Source: Bradyrhizobium sp. B097 (GTDB taxonomy: Bacteria; Pseudomonadota; Alphaproteobacteria; Rhizobiales; Xanthobacteraceae). From it: a stretch of DNA of 64,000 nt. Positions 17,600 to 27,309 of this stretch are shown here, piece after piece (within the stretch, counting starts at the first letter, position 1; each line of letters begins with the position of its first letter). The stretch covers positions 868,001 to 932,000 of the forward strand of contig NZ_CP152412.1 of the NCBI RefSeq assembly GCF_038957035.1. Reading direction: 5' to 3'. Below the pieces are notes generated by a model that saw nothing but the letters and a program-made list of their open reading frames with translations, searched no databases and had not been told where the DNA came from. The translations under genes were made by a program, and so were the position numbers.

Positions 17600-17923
17600 T
17601 CAGTAGCGGTCGGTCCCGATTCCGACGCTCACGCCCGGAGCGCGGAACCCGATGCCGCCACGCTCGTCGTAGCCACGGCGCTCGATGTAGCGCTCGCGAG
17701 GTGCGTATCCGTATGAATCATCGGGCTCACGGACGATGACGCGGCGTTCGCCACGTGCGCGCCAGCAACGGCCGGTGTCATCGCAAACCATGCGAACGTT
17801 CTGGATGTTGCTCTCCGGCCCGACCGACGCGCCGAGTGAAAGCGGTGCGGCGAAAGCCGTGCTTGTGGCAGTCATGACAAGGGCACTTGCGCCGGCTGCC
17901 AAATAGATCGCGAGATTCTTCAT
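17600..17923 (-). CDS. Secreted hypothetical protein, 107 aa
   Basis: A clear signal peptide (MKNLAIYLAAGASALVMTATSTAFA) precedes a short mature region with two cysteines (MVCDDTGRCWRARGERR) and a Tyr/Arg/Gly-rich tail. The pattern CDDTGRCW is frequent in small periplasmic proteins of Bradyrhizobium. GGAGAAAT upstream supports the ATG at 17923. Role unknown, probably envelope-associated. Confidence 0.8.
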   Translation of the reverse strand: MKNLAIYLAAGASALVMTATSTAFAAPLSLGASVGPESNIQNVRMVCDDTGRCWRARGERRVIVREPDDSYGYAPRERYIERRGYDERGGIGFRAPGVSVGIGTDRY

Positions 17924-18088
17924 ATGATTTCTCCAAAAAGTGCTTGTGTCAGGGAGCCAAGAGTCTCGCGAGCCATTGGTTCCTGGCGCCGGCCGGTCGA
18001 TTGCATTGATCGCGCGGCGGCCGTGCCGCCCCAATGCGCAATGGCACGTTGAAATGATGAGGAACCGAGGCCGGCCGTGCGCGTCCGT

Positions 18089-18135
18089 CCGTCGGGCAAA
18101 TCAGAAAACCCGAAATTATTTCCATTATTCAGAAA
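18089..18135. repeat. Dispersed repeat, family G (copy 1)
   Basis: CGTCGGGCAAATCAGA followed about 20 bases later by TTTCCATTATTCAGAAAT. A near-identical block, CGTCGGGCAAATCAGC ... TTCCATTATCCAGAAAT, lies at 63541-63580. Both are in non-coding gaps. Confidence 0.7.
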
Positions 18136-18191
18136 TTTGATGGTCCGCATCCCCGGTGACTGCTTGGGGCGCGGCGAGACCGGCATCGCGG

Positions 18192-18590
18192 CTAATTCAG
18201 CACCCTTTTCCCGTCCGGGCTCGGGCTATCCAGCGAGAAGGTCGGCACGTCGATGTCGAAGCGCTCGCCGGCTTCGGTGACCATCTGGTAGCTGCCGGTC
18301 ATGAAGCCGGAGGCGGTCGGCAGCGGCACGCCGGAGGTGTATTCGAAGCGCTCGCCGGGCGCGAGCACCGGCTGCTCGCCGACCACGCCCTCGCCACGCA
18401 CCTCCTGGCGGCGGCCGGTGGCGTCGGTGATGATCCAGTGCCGCGTCCGCAGCTGCACCGTTTCCTGGCCCGAATTGACGATCACGATCTTGTACGACCA
18501 GAAATATTCGCGCCGGTCGATCGACGAGCGCTCCGGCATGAAGTTAGGCTCGACGGTGACTTCGATCTGGCGGGTAACGGCGCGGTACAT
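18192..18590 (-). CDS. apaG: ApaG (CorD-like) domain protein
   Basis: 132 aa, usual length. The immunoglobulin-like fold is marked by YFWSYKIVIVNSGQETVQLRTRHWIITDATGR, VRGEGVVGEQPVLAPGERFEYTS and TASGFMTGSYQMV. In bacteria apaG has been linked to Co/Mg resistance; its molecular role is unclear. The ATG at 18590 is preferred to a TTG three codons earlier. Divergent from opgC. Confidence 0.93.
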   Translation of the reverse strand: MYRAVTRQIEVTVEPNFMPERSSIDRREYFWSYKIVIVNSGQETVQLRTRHWIITDATGRRQEVRGEGVVGEQPVLAPGERFEYTSGVPLPTASGFMTGSYQMVTEAGERFDIDVPTFSLDSPSPDGKRVLN

Positions 18591-18863
18591 AAGGCTCAAT
18601 CCGATGATCTCGGCGCAAAATCCGCTTTCGGCCGGATCATGCGCAAACAGGCGCCCATCATAGCCAATTGGTCAGCCGGAACCAATCGCCGGGCAGGCCG
18701 TGAAAAGCCGGTCCCGGGGGCCGTCTGTTCATCGTGGTTTCAACATAGTTCCGCTCTAAAGCGCGGCCGCATGTCGCCGCACTCTGTGCTTTGTCGGCAA
18801 GTTGTGGACCGATATTATCTTTTCAGCACGACCTGCGGGCGCCCGCAGCCGACACGGTGTTTG

Positions 18864-20123
18864 ATGAGCTCGATTGCCGATCCCATAGCCGGTTCGCCGG
18901 TGGCTGACGCCAAGGCCGATGCAGAGGTCAAGGCGAAAGCCGTGGCGGCGGCGCCCGCGATCTCGCTGCCGGCGACCGGCGAGCGCGAGCTCCGGCTCGA
19001 TTTGTTCCGCGGGCTCGCGCTGTGGCTGATCTTCATCGATCACCTGCCGACCAATCTTCTGACCTGGCTGACGATCCGCAACTACGGCTTCTCCGACGCC
19101 ACCGAGATATTCATCTTCATCTCCGGCTACACCGCCGCCTTCGTCTACGGCCGCGCGATGTTGGAGGGCGGCTTCGTGATCGCGACCGCGCGCATCCTGC
19201 GCCGGGTCTGGCAGATCTATGTCGCGCACGTCTTCCTGTTCACGATCTTCCTCGCCGAGATCTCCTATGTCGCGACCTCGTTCGAGAACCCGCTTTACAG
19301 CGAAGAAATGGGGATCATGGACTTCCTGAAGCAGCCCGACGTCACCATCGTGCAGGCGCTGCTGCTGCGCTTCCGCCCGGTCAACATGGACGTGCTGCCG
19401 CTCTACATCGTGCTGATGCTGTTCCTGCCGCTGATCCTGTGGCTGATGAAGTGGAAGCCCGATGTCACGCTCGGCCTGTCGGTCCTGCTCTACGCGCTGA
19501 CCTGGCAGTTCGATCTCTATCTCTCGGCCTATCCGAACGGCTTCTGGGCGTTCAACCCGTTCGCCTGGCAATTGCTGTTTGTGTTCGGCGCCTGGTGCGC
19601 GCTCGGCGGCGCGCGGCGGATGTCGCGCATCCTGTCGTCGAACATCACGATGTGGATCTGCATCGTCTATCTGGTCGCGGCGTTCTTCGTGACGCTGACC
19701 TGGTACGTGCCGCAGCTCGGCCACATCATGCCGAAGGTGATCGAGCAATGGATGTATCCGATCAACAAGACCGACCTGGACGTGTTGCGATTCGCGCATT
19801 TCCTGGCGCTCGCCGCACTCACCGTGCGCTTCCTGCCCCGGGATTGGCCGGGCTTGAAATCGCGCTGGCTGCGACCATTGATCCTGTGTGGCCAGCATTC
19901 GCTTGAGATATTCTGTCTCGGGGTCTTCCTCGCCTTTGCCGGTCACTTTGTGCTTGCCGAAGTATCTGGCGGTGCCGCACTGCACGCCTTGATCAGCGTT
20001 TGCGGCATCCTCATCATGTGCGGCATGGCGTGGATTATTTCGTGGTACAAGCACTCCGCCGACAAAGGCGCCTCGAAAAAAGGTGCCGCCGGCAACGCCG
20101 ATCTGGCGGGAGGGGGAGCATGA
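18864..20123 (+). CDS. opgC: OpgC-like membrane acyltransferase
   Basis: 419 aa. After a short Ala-rich cytoplasmic tail comes RELRLDLFRGLALWLIFIDHLP, the start typical of OpgC, and about ten membrane helices. OpgC proteins succinylate periplasmic glucans. Conserved points are FIFISGYTAAFVYGR, FRPVNMDVLPLYIVLM, NPFAWQLLFVFGAW and GQHSLEIFCLGVFLAF. The last four bases overlap the first SGNH gene, so acylation and hydrolase functions are likely linked. The ATG at 18864 is chosen because the upstream frame runs antisense across apaG. Confidence 0.88.
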   Translation: MSSIADPIAGSPVADAKADAEVKAKAVAAAPAISLPATGERELRLDLFRGLALWLIFIDHLPTNLLTWLTIRNYGFSDATEIFIFISGYTAAFVYGRAMLEGGFVIATARILRRVWQIYVAHVFLFTIFLAEISYVATSFENPLYSEEMGIMDFLKQPDVTIVQALLLRFRPVNMDVLPLYIVLMLFLPLILWLMKWKPDVTLGLSVLLYALTWQFDLYLSAYPNGFWAFNPFAWQLLFVFGAWCALGGARRMSRILSSNITMWICIVYLVAAFFVTLTWYVPQLGHIMPKVIEQWMYPINKTDLDVLRFAHFLALAALTVRFLPRDWPGLKSRWLRPLILCGQHSLEIFCLGVFLAFAGHFVLAEVSGGAALHALISVCGILIMCGMAWIISWYKHSADKGASKKGAAGNADLAGGGA

Positions 20124-20890
20124 AGTCCGGGTGGACGATGCTGAGCCTGACGCTGCTGGTCGCCTGTTTGGCGGCCGCGCCCGCGCGCGCCGGCGATACC
20201 GTCGAGCCGGCACCGGCGCCGCCCTGCGACGTGCCGGCCTATCTGCTGGCGAGCGAGAGCTCGCTGCCGAAGGTCACCGACGCGGTGAAGGCCAACAAGC
20301 CGCTCAGCGTGCTGGTGGTGGGCAGCCGCTCCTCGACCATCCCCGGCAACGAGGCGAGCGCCTATCCGGCCACGCTGCAGGCGGCGCTGAAGGAGGCGTT
20401 TCCGGCCGCCACCATCGATCTATCCGTAGAATTACAGGGAAAGAGCACCGCCGAGGAGACCGCGGGAACCCTTGTTAAGCTTGTTGAAGCAAAAAAGCCT
20501 ACTTTGGTTATCTGGCAGACCGGAACGGTCGATGCTATGCGAGCAGTCGATCCTGACGATTTCCGCACCGCCATCAACGATGGCGTTGTTGTGTTGCGGG
20601 GCGCCGGGACCGACGTGGTGCTGGTCAATCTGCAATACAGCCCGCGTACGGAAACGATGATCTCTGCGCCGCCATATCTCGACAATATGAAGGTGGTTGC
20701 GCAGCAGCACGACGTTCCGCTGTTCGACCGGTTCGCGATTATGAAGCAGTGGAGCGACGCCGGATATTTTGACCTGTTCAGCACCTCGCACGGTGTCGAT
20801 CTGGCCAAGAAGGTTCATGCCTGTCTCGGCCGCGCACTGGCGAAATTCGTGATCGATGCGGCCCATCTGGGCCCGGTGCAGCAGAATTAG
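20120..20890 (+). CDS. SGNH-hydrolase-like secreted protein with altered catalytic motifs
   Basis: 256 aa with signal peptide (cleavage near ARA-GD, residue 24). It is a clear paralogue of the next gene: LVIWQTGTVDAMRAVDP against MVIWQVGTNAVLRNLDP, and VVLVNLQYSPR against VVLVDPQYSPR. Block I reads GSRSST with an extra residue, the block III Asn is Val (GTV), and the terminal DxxH is HxxD (SHGVD against ADGLH). It is therefore probably inactive or works differently. GGGAGG upstream; ATGA overlap with opgC. Its second half is AT-richer than its first. Confidence 0.8.
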   Translation: MKSGWTMLSLTLLVACLAAAPARAGDTVEPAPAPPCDVPAYLLASESSLPKVTDAVKANKPLSVLVVGSRSSTIPGNEASAYPATLQAALKEAFPAATIDLSVELQGKSTAEETAGTLVKLVEAKKPTLVIWQTGTVDAMRAVDPDDFRTAINDGVVVLRGAGTDVVLVNLQYSPRTETMISAPPYLDNMKVVAQQHDVPLFDRFAIMKQWSDAGYFDLFSTSHGVDLAKKVHACLGRALAKFVIDAAHLGPVQQN

Positions 20891-20904
20891 AGGAAGCCGA
20901 GTTG

Positions 20905-21918
20905 ATGCGTTTTGCCTTCCCTTTTCGTTTCGCCGCAGGGCGGAGCCTGCGCGCCGTTGCGGCGCTCGTGTTGCTCGCGCCGCTCTCGACCGTACCGTTG
21001 CGCGCGCAGACCGGCCAGGCCGACCAGCATGCGGCGCTGTCATCGGGAGCAAAGACTGAAGCAACCAGGACGGATGCTGCGAAGCCCGCCGGGGTCGAAA
21101 CCGATGCGGCCAATCCGCAGCCGCAGCCGGGCGTCGCCGCGAAGGCGTTCGACAAGGTGAAGCAGGTCGCGAAATCCGCCAGCGACATCTTCCACCGCGT
21201 GCCCTGCCATCAGCCGACCGGCGTGCCGAACAGCACCGGCTCGTTGCCGCATGTCGCAGCCAAGCTCGCCGCCGGCAAGCCGGTCGTCATCATCGCGTTC
21301 GGCTCGTCCTCGACCCAGGGCTACGGTTCGTCGGCGCCCGAATTCACCTATCCGAGCCGGCTCGCCGCGCAGCTGCGCCGGCAGTATCCGTCGGCCGACA
21401 TCAGCGTGCTCAATCGCGGCAAGGGCGGCGAGGATGCACCCGAGATGATGAGGCGGCTGCAGACCGAAGTGCTCGACGTGCATCCCGACATGGTGATCTG
21501 GCAGGTCGGCACCAACGCGGTGCTGCGCAACCTCGATCCGTCGGAGACCGCCAAGCAGGTCGAGGACGGCGTCGCGCGCATCCAGGCCGACGGCGCCGAT
21601 GTCGTGCTGGTCGATCCGCAATATTCGCCGCGCGTCACCGAGCGCCCCGAAAGCGCGCGCGGCATGGTGAAGCTGCTCGGCCGCATCGCCGCGCTGCGCC
21701 ATGTCGGCATCTTCCCGCGCTTCGAGGTGATGCGCGACTGGCACGAGAGGCAGGCGATCCCGATCGACGATTTCGTGACCGCCGACGGCCTGCACATGAA
21801 CGACTGGGGTTATGCCTGCTTCGCCCAGCTGCTCGGCGACGACATCATCCGCTCGGTCGGCGCGATCAAGATCGGCGTCAACGTCCCCGGCGACGTGCGG
21901 ACCTACCGGCCGATGTGA
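20905..21918 (+). CDS. SGNH/GDSL-type secreted hydrolase
   Basis: 337 aa. A signal peptide (cleavage near residue 34) and an Ala/Pro-rich linker of about 60 residues precede the SGNH domain. Block I is FGSSSTQGYG, the block II glycine is in NRGKGGED, block III is GTNAVL and the Asp-His pair is in ADGLHMND, so it should be an active esterase. Such enzymes remove or transfer acyl groups; beside opgC the likely substrate is an acylated periplasmic glycan. ATG 20905 with GGAAG upstream is preferred to a TTG at 20902. Confidence 0.85.
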   Translation: MRFAFPFRFAAGRSLRAVAALVLLAPLSTVPLRAQTGQADQHAALSSGAKTEATRTDAAKPAGVETDAANPQPQPGVAAKAFDKVKQVAKSASDIFHRVPCHQPTGVPNSTGSLPHVAAKLAAGKPVVIIAFGSSSTQGYGSSAPEFTYPSRLAAQLRRQYPSADISVLNRGKGGEDAPEMMRRLQTEVLDVHPDMVIWQVGTNAVLRNLDPSETAKQVEDGVARIQADGADVVLVDPQYSPRVTERPESARGMVKLLGRIAALRHVGIFPRFEVMRDWHERQAIPIDDFVTADGLHMNDWGYACFAQLLGDDIIRSVGAIKIGVNVPGDVRTYRPM

Positions 21919-21952
21919 TCGGCGCTGTCTGCTATCCCCACGCTCAATCTAT

Positions 21953-22064
21953 CCCCGTCACCCTGAGGTGGCCGCTTCTTCAGCGGCCCTCGAAGGGTCG
22001 ACGGCCCGGCTGTGGGGCCGTGCATCCTTCGAGGCTCGCAAGAGCTCGCACCTCAGGATGACGG
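21953..22064. repeat. Palindromic repeat, family B (copy 1)
   Basis: CCCGTCACCCTGAGGTG at the left is mirrored by CACCTCAGGATGACGGG at the right, with inner arms CCTCGAAGGGT and GCATCCTTCGAGG. Other copies are at 40478 (broken by the IS), 56298 and 56805. Confidence 0.85.
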
Positions 22065-22182
22065 GTTTGGCACCACCGCAATCGCTTGCTTCGACCATCC
22101 CGCCACATGCACCAGCAATCTTGACCTCGCCGCGGTAATCCGCTCCCTTGGCGCCTGTTACGAAGCCTTAAGGGAAACGCTC

Positions 22183-23685
22183 ATGTCTTTCGTGCTGGCC
22201 ATCGATCAGGGCACCACATCGTCGCGCGCCATGGTGTTTCGCAGCGACATCTCCATCGCCGCGGTCGCGCAGCAGGAATTTCCGCAACATTTCCCGGCCT
22301 CCGGCTGGGTCGAGCATGAGCCGGAGGACATCTGGACCTCGACCGTGATGGTGTGCCGCGAGGCGCTGGAGAAGGCCTCCCTGAAGGCGAAGGACATCGC
22401 CGCGATCGGCATCACCAACCAGCGCGAGACCACCGTGGTGTGGGACCGCGCCACTGGTCAGGCCGTGCATCGCGCCATCGTCTGGCAGGACCGCCGCACC
22501 GCCGACATCTGCGCCAAACTCAAGGCCGAGGGCCATGAGCCGGCGATCTCGGCCAAGACCGGCTTGATCATTGACCCCTATTTCTCCGGGACGAAGGTCG
22601 CCTGGATCCTCGATCACGTGCCGGGCGCGCGCGAACGCGCCGAGCGCGGCGAGCTGCTGTTCGGCACCGTCGATTGCTATCTGTTGTGGCGGCTCACCGG
22701 CGGCCGCGTGCACGCCACCGACGCCACCAATGCCTCGCGCACGCTGCTGTTCAACATCCACACCGGGGCGTGGGACGACGACCTCATCAATCTCTTGCGC
22801 GTGCCGCGCTCGATGCTTCCCGAGGTGAAGGATTCCTCCGCCCGGTTCGGCGAGAGCACGGCGGATCTGTTCGGCGGCCCGATCGCGATCTCCGGCATCG
22901 CCGGCGACCAGCAGGCCGCGACCATCGGCCAGGCCTGCTTCGAGCCCGGCATGATGAAGTCGACCTATGGCACCGGCTGCTTCGCGCTGCTCAACACCGG
23001 CACCACGCCGGTGGCCTCGAAGAACAAGCTGCTGACGACGATCGCCTACCAGCTCAATGGCCAGCGCACCTACGCACTCGAAGGCTCGATCTTCGTCGCC
23101 GGCAGCGCGGTGCAATGGCTGCGCGACGGGCTCGGCATCATCAAGCACGCCGCCGAGACCGGGCCCTTGGCCGATAAATCCGACAGCATGCAGAGCGTCT
23201 ACCTGGTGCCGGCCTTCGTCGGCATGGGCGCGCCCTACTGGAATCCGCGGGTGCGCGGCGCGCTGATCGGGCTAACCCGCAACACCGGCCCGGCCGAGAT
23301 CGCGCATGCGACGTTGGAGAGCGTCTGCTACCAGACCTTCGACCTGTGGGCCGCGATGCGCACCGACTGGCCGGAGGCCAACGCCGCCAACACCGTGCTG
23401 CGTGTCGACGGCGGCATGACCGCGTCGGACTGGACCATGCAGCGGCTCGCCGATCTGCTCAACGCGCCGGTCGATCGCCCGATGATCCAGGAGACCACGG
23501 CGCTTGGCGCGGCCTATCTCGCCGGCCTCGAGGCCGGGGTCTATCCGGAGCCCGCGAAATTCGCCGACAATTGGCGGCTCGAACACCGCTTCAGGCCGGC
23601 GATGAGCGAGGCGACCCGCGACCGCAAGCTCGCCGGCTGGGGCCGCGCGGTGAAGGGCGTGCTGGCGAGCGACGAGGGGGAGTAG
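22183..23685 (+). CDS. glpK: Glycerol kinase
   Basis: 500 aa, full length FGGY-family kinase that makes glycerol-3-phosphate. Seen: N-terminal [34 protein letters not shown], phosphate site [12 protein letters not shown], and the FGGY signature region [21 protein letters not shown], ending with [19 protein letters not shown] supports the ATG at 22183. No transporter or glpD is beside it, and repeats flank it on both sides. Confidence 0.96.
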   Translation: MSFVLAIDQGTTSSRAMVFRSDISIAAVAQQEFPQHFPASGWVEHEPEDIWTSTVMVCREALEKASLKAKDIAAIGITNQRETTVVWDRATGQAVHRAIVWQDRRTADICAKLKAEGHEPAISAKTGLIIDPYFSGTKVAWILDHVPGARERAERGELLFGTVDCYLLWRLTGGRVHATDATNASRTLLFNIHTGAWDDDLINLLRVPRSMLPEVKDSSARFGESTADLFGGPIAISGIAGDQQAATIGQACFEPGMMKSTYGTGCFALLNTGTTPVASKNKLLTTIAYQLNGQRTYALEGSIFVAGSAVQWLRDGLGIIKHAAETGPLADKSDSMQSVYLVPAFVGMGAPYWNPRVRGALIGLTRNTGPAEIAHATLESVCYQTFDLWAAMRTDWPEANAANTVLRVDGGMTASDWTMQRLADLLNAPVDRPMIQETTALGAAYLAGLEAGVYPEPAKFADNWRLEHRFRPAMSEATRDRKLAGWGRAVKGVLASDEGE

Positions 23686-23711
23686 TGGTCCATGCGAGCG
23701 GGCACTCTGCC

Positions 23712-23855
23712 CTTGCCTCTCCCGCTTGCGGGGGAGGCCTTATCGCATCGAAGATGCGATACGGGTGGGGGCTTTCTCCGCATCATGACTAGTCCCATCG
23801 CGGCGATACCCCCACCCCAACCCTCCCCCGCAAGCGGGAGAGGGGGCGCAGTGCC
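23712..23855. repeat. Palindromic repeat, family C (copy 1)
   Basis: CCTCTCCCGCTTGCGGGGGAGG at the left pairs with CCTCCCCCGCAAGCGGGAGAGG at the right (first or last 20 bases shared), with an inner CGCATCGAAGATGCG hairpin. Related copies are at 31415 and 58587. Confidence 0.8.
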
Positions 23856-23906
23856 GCTGCGGCTGAAGACGTCTCATAACCAATAACAACCATCGGGAGA
23901 AACAAC

Positions 23907-26351
23907 ATGAACACGGATATCAACCGCGTCGCGAGACTACTCACCGCCGCGCTCTGCACCGCAATGCTTGCCGCACCCGCCGCCGCACGCGAGAAGGTGA
24001 GCCCGCTCGTGGCGGCGCGCGAGGTCAGGACCGACGTCGCCGGGCTGACGGCGCCGGGCCAGATCCTGGTCGACGTCTGGGGCATCCCGCACATCTATGC
24101 CGGCAACGAGCACGACCTGTTCTTCCTGCAGGGCTTCAACGCCGCGCGCGACCGGCTCTGGCAGATCGATCTCTGGCGCAAGCGCGGGCTCGGTCTGTTG
24201 GCGAAGGATTTCGGTCCCGCCTATGCCGAGCAGGACAAGGCTCTGCGTCTCTTCCTCTACCGCGGCGACATGAATGCGGAATGGGCCGCCTATGGCCCGA
24301 AGGCGAAGACCTATGCGGAGGCCTTCGTTGCCGGCGTCAACGCCTATGTCGCCGACGTCAGGGCCGGCAAGCGGCCACTGCCGATCGAGTTCAGGATCGC
24401 GGGCACCATGCCGGATCTGTGGTCGGCAGAGGATGTCGTGCGGGTCCGCAGCCACGGCCTGACCCGCAACGTCGCCTCCGAGGTGAAGCGCGCGCTGGTC
24501 GCCTGCGCCGCCGGTCTCGATGCCGATCGTTTCCGCGTCAAGCTGGAGCCGACCTGGACCACCAAGGTCCCCGATGGACTCGATCCGTGCAGCGTGCCGA
24601 AGGGCGTGCTCGCGGCCTATGACCTCGCCACGCGCCCGGTCAAGTTCGCCGCACCCAAGGACCAGAAGGCCGCGCTGGCGCATGATCCCGACACATACCT
24701 CGCCGAAGCCGATCAGCAGCGCGACACCATCGGCTCCAACAACTGGGTGATCGCCGCATCGCGCACCGCGACGGGACGGCCGATCCTCGCCAACGATCCG
24801 CATCGCGAACATTCGGTGCCGTCGCTGCGCTACATCGTCGGCCTCAACGCGCCCGCCATCTCCGTGATCGGCGCCGGCGAGCCGGCGCTGCCCGGCATCT
24901 CGATCGGCCACAACGACACCATCGCCTTCGGCCTCACCATCTTCAACGTCGACCAGGAAGACCTCTACGTCTACGAGCTCAACCCGGACAATCCGAACCA
25001 GTATCGCTACGGCACGGGCTGGGAGGACATGCGCATCGTGCACGAGAAGGAGGCGGTGAAGGGCGAAGCCGACCGCGACCTCGAGCTGAAGTTCACCCGC
25101 CATGGCCCGGTAATCTTTGTCGACGCCGACAAGAAGCATGCGTTTGCCGTGCGCTCGATCTGGTTCGAGCCCGGCACCTCGGCCTATTTCGGCTCCTCCG
25201 ACTACATGACCGCGAAGACGTGGGGCGGTTTCCTCGGCGCGATGCGGCGCTGGGGCGCGCCGTCGGAGAACCAGGTCTATGCCGACACGTCAGGCAATAT
25301 CGGCTGGGTCGCCGCCGGCAAGACGCCGCGCCGGACCAGCTTCGATGGCCTGATGCCGGTGCCCGGCGATGGCCGCTACGAGTGGCAGGGCTTTCTGTCG
25401 CTCGACGAGCTGCCGAAGCTGTATCAGCCGAAGCAGGGCTTCATCGCCACCGCCAACCAGATGAACCTGCCGGCGGACTATCCGGTCAATGAGCGCCGGG
25501 TCGGCTTCGAATGGTCCGACAGCGCGCGCTGGCAGCGCATCGTCGAGGTGCTGCAGGCCAACAGCAAGGTGACGTTGGCGGATGCGATGGCGTTGCAGAA
25601 CGACGACACCGGCATGCTGGCGCGGCGCCTCGTCGCGTTGCTGAAGCCGCTGTCATCCGACGATGCCAATGTGAAGAAGGGCCTCGACCTGTTGAAGGCG
25701 TGGGATGCGCGCGACGCGGCTGACAGCGCTGCGGCCGCGGTCTACGAGGTCTGGATCGCGAACCATCTCGGCCCGGTGCTGCTCAAGACCACGGCGCCGA
25801 AGGCGGCCGAGATGATCGCGCCGGAAGCCTCCAGCATCTCCGCGATCGTCGATTATCTCGAAAAGCCGGACGCGGCGCTCGGCTGCGATCCCGCTGGCGG
25901 ACGCGACCGCGTGCTCCGCGACAGTCTCGGCGCGGCCGTTGCCGACGTCGCCGACAAGCTCGGGGGCGATGCAACGACCTGGCGCTGGGGCCGTCTGCAT
26001 GTCGCTAAGTTCGATCACGCGTTGATGCCGCTCGCCGACAAGGCGACCGCGGCGCAGATGTCGGTCGGCCCGCTCGCCTATGGCGGCGCCGCCAACGTGC
26101 CGCGTGCCGCCACCTATCGCCGCTCCGACTATCATCTCACCGCGGGCGCCTCGTTCCGCATGGTGCTCGATGTCGGCAATTGGGATGCGAGCCGCACCAT
26201 CAATACGCCCGGTCAATCCGGCGATCCCTTCAGCGGCCACTACCGCGACCTCGCGCCGCTCTGGGCGACGGGCCAATATGTCCCGCTGCTCTACAGCCGC
26301 CCGGCCGTGGAAGCCGCAACCGCCGAGGCGATCACGCTGACGCCAAGGTGA
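23907..26351 (+). CDS. Penicillin acylase family / acyl-homoserine-lactone acylase-like hydrolase
   Basis: 814 aa Ntn-hydrolase precursor, exported by a signal peptide (cleavage after about residue 27). The alpha chain begins with DVWGIPHIYA and QGFNAARDRLWQID. The beta-chain nucleophile is Ser277 in the cleavage site GSNNWV. NDPHREHSVPSLRY and GISIGHNDTIAFGLT are family hallmarks. These enzymes hydrolyse amide bonds of acylated compounds, including quorum-sensing AHLs and beta-lactams; the substrate cannot be read from sequence. GGGAGAAA supports the start. It stands alone between repeats. Confidence 0.88.
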   Translation: MNTDINRVARLLTAALCTAMLAAPAAAREKVSPLVAAREVRTDVAGLTAPGQILVDVWGIPHIYAGNEHDLFFLQGFNAARDRLWQIDLWRKRGLGLLAKDFGPAYAEQDKALRLFLYRGDMNAEWAAYGPKAKTYAEAFVAGVNAYVADVRAGKRPLPIEFRIAGTMPDLWSAEDVVRVRSHGLTRNVASEVKRALVACAAGLDADRFRVKLEPTWTTKVPDGLDPCSVPKGVLAAYDLATRPVKFAAPKDQKAALAHDPDTYLAEADQQRDTIGSNNWVIAASRTATGRPILANDPHREHSVPSLRYIVGLNAPAISVIGAGEPALPGISIGHNDTIAFGLTIFNVDQEDLYVYELNPDNPNQYRYGTGWEDMRIVHEKEAVKGEADRDLELKFTRHGPVIFVDADKKHAFAVRSIWFEPGTSAYFGSSDYMTAKTWGGFLGAMRRWGAPSENQVYADTSGNIGWVAAGKTPRRTSFDGLMPVPGDGRYEWQGFLSLDELPKLYQPKQGFIATANQMNLPADYPVNERRVGFEWSDSARWQRIVEVLQANSKVTLADAMALQNDDTGMLARRLVALLKPLSSDDANVKKGLDLLKAWDARDAADSAAAAVYEVWIANHLGPVLLKTTAPKAAEMIAPEASSISAIVDYLEKPDAALGCDPAGGRDRVLRDSLGAAVADVADKLGGDATTWRWGRLHVAKFDHALMPLADKATAAQMSVGPLAYGGAANVPRAATYRRSDYHLTAGASFRMVLDVGNWDASRTINTPGQSGDPFSGHYRDLAPLWATGQYVPLLYSRPAVEAATAEAITLTPR

Positions 26352-26553
26352 GGGGCCAGTACGTCTCACTGGCTGCGCCACAAACTCCAGCGTCGTCCCG
26401 GCGAATATGCGGATGATGCCTCCAGCTACATCGTGCGCTTGATTCGCCAAAACACCGACTGACAAATCGGTAACTTTGTTACGCAGCGTTGCATTGCATC
26501 TGCCGCGACATGCGGATATGTCGCGCCGATCGTATCGAAACAAAGGTCGCGCG

Positions 26554-27147
26554 ATGCTGCTGCCCGACGGCTACTCCGACATCCCCCACGGCAAGGTCGC
26601 CGCCGTCGTCACGCATCTGGAAATGACCGAGCGTCCGCCGCTGCGTGACGATCCGCCCGGCGCGTGGCGCCTGCGCAAGGTCGGACCGCCTGCGCTCGAC
26701 TGGTACCGCGATCTCTACCGCCGCGTCGGCGAGGAGTGGCTGTGGTTCACCCGCACGGCGATCGATGACGCCGATCTCGCGGGTCGGATTCACGCGCCCG
26801 GCGTCGAGCTCTACGGTCTGCTCGTCGATGGCCAGGATGAAGGCCTGCTCGAACTCGATTTCAGCGTATTGGGCGAATGCCAGCTGCTCTATTTCGGCGT
26901 CACCGCAAAATTCATCGGCACCGGCGCCGCGCGCTTCCTGATGAACCGCGCGCTCGAGATCGCCTGGTCGCGCGGCGTTGCCCGCTTCTGGGTGCACACC
27001 TGCACCTTCGATCATCCCTCCGCGGTCGCGTTCTACCAGCGCTCCGGCTTCCGTGCGTTCAAGCGGCAGATCGAGGTGGCCGACGATCCGAGACTCGACG
27101 GCAGATTGCCGTGTGATGCGGCGAGGCATGTGCCGCTGATTGGGTAG
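26554..27147 (+). CDS. GNAT-family N-acetyltransferase
   Basis: 197 aa. The acetyl-CoA region is KFIGTGAARFLMNRALEIAW, followed by RFWVHTCTFDHPSAVAFYQRSGFRAFKR, the usual GNAT C-terminus. The start at 26554 (MLLPDGYSDIPHGK) fits the family better than an upstream ATG at 26476 in a poorly coding stretch. Acceptor unknown. Confidence 0.85.
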   Translation: MLLPDGYSDIPHGKVAAVVTHLEMTERPPLRDDPPGAWRLRKVGPPALDWYRDLYRRVGEEWLWFTRTAIDDADLAGRIHAPGVELYGLLVDGQDEGLLELDFSVLGECQLLYFGVTAKFIGTGAARFLMNRALEIAWSRGVARFWVHTCTFDHPSAVAFYQRSGFRAFKRQIEVADDPRLDGRLPCDAARHVPLIG

Positions 27148-27156
27148 TCGCGTGCT

Positions 27157-27309
27157 GTCGTCCCGGGCAAGCGTAAGCGCGACCCGGGACTCATAACCAC
27201 GAACGCCAATTGCTTTGCGGTGCTGGGGCCACAGCGATCGCAACAACGAACAGCGGTGGTTATGGGTCCCTGCTCCCGTGCGCGATTGCGCACTAGGCAG
27301 GGACGTCAC
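27157..27309. repeat. Palindromic repeat doublet, family A (copy 3)
   Basis: Unit one (27157-27200) reads GTCGTCCCGGGCAAG ... GACCCGGGACTCATAACCAC; unit two (27256-27309) reads GGTGGTTATGGGTCCCTGC ... GCAGGGACGTCAC, with an inner GTGCGCGATTGCGCAC like copy 1. Confidence 0.8.

Noticed and set aside
18156..18863. A long N-terminal extension of opgC
   Set aside because: It runs antisense through apaG, which is a clear gene; the OpgC start motif begins after 18864.
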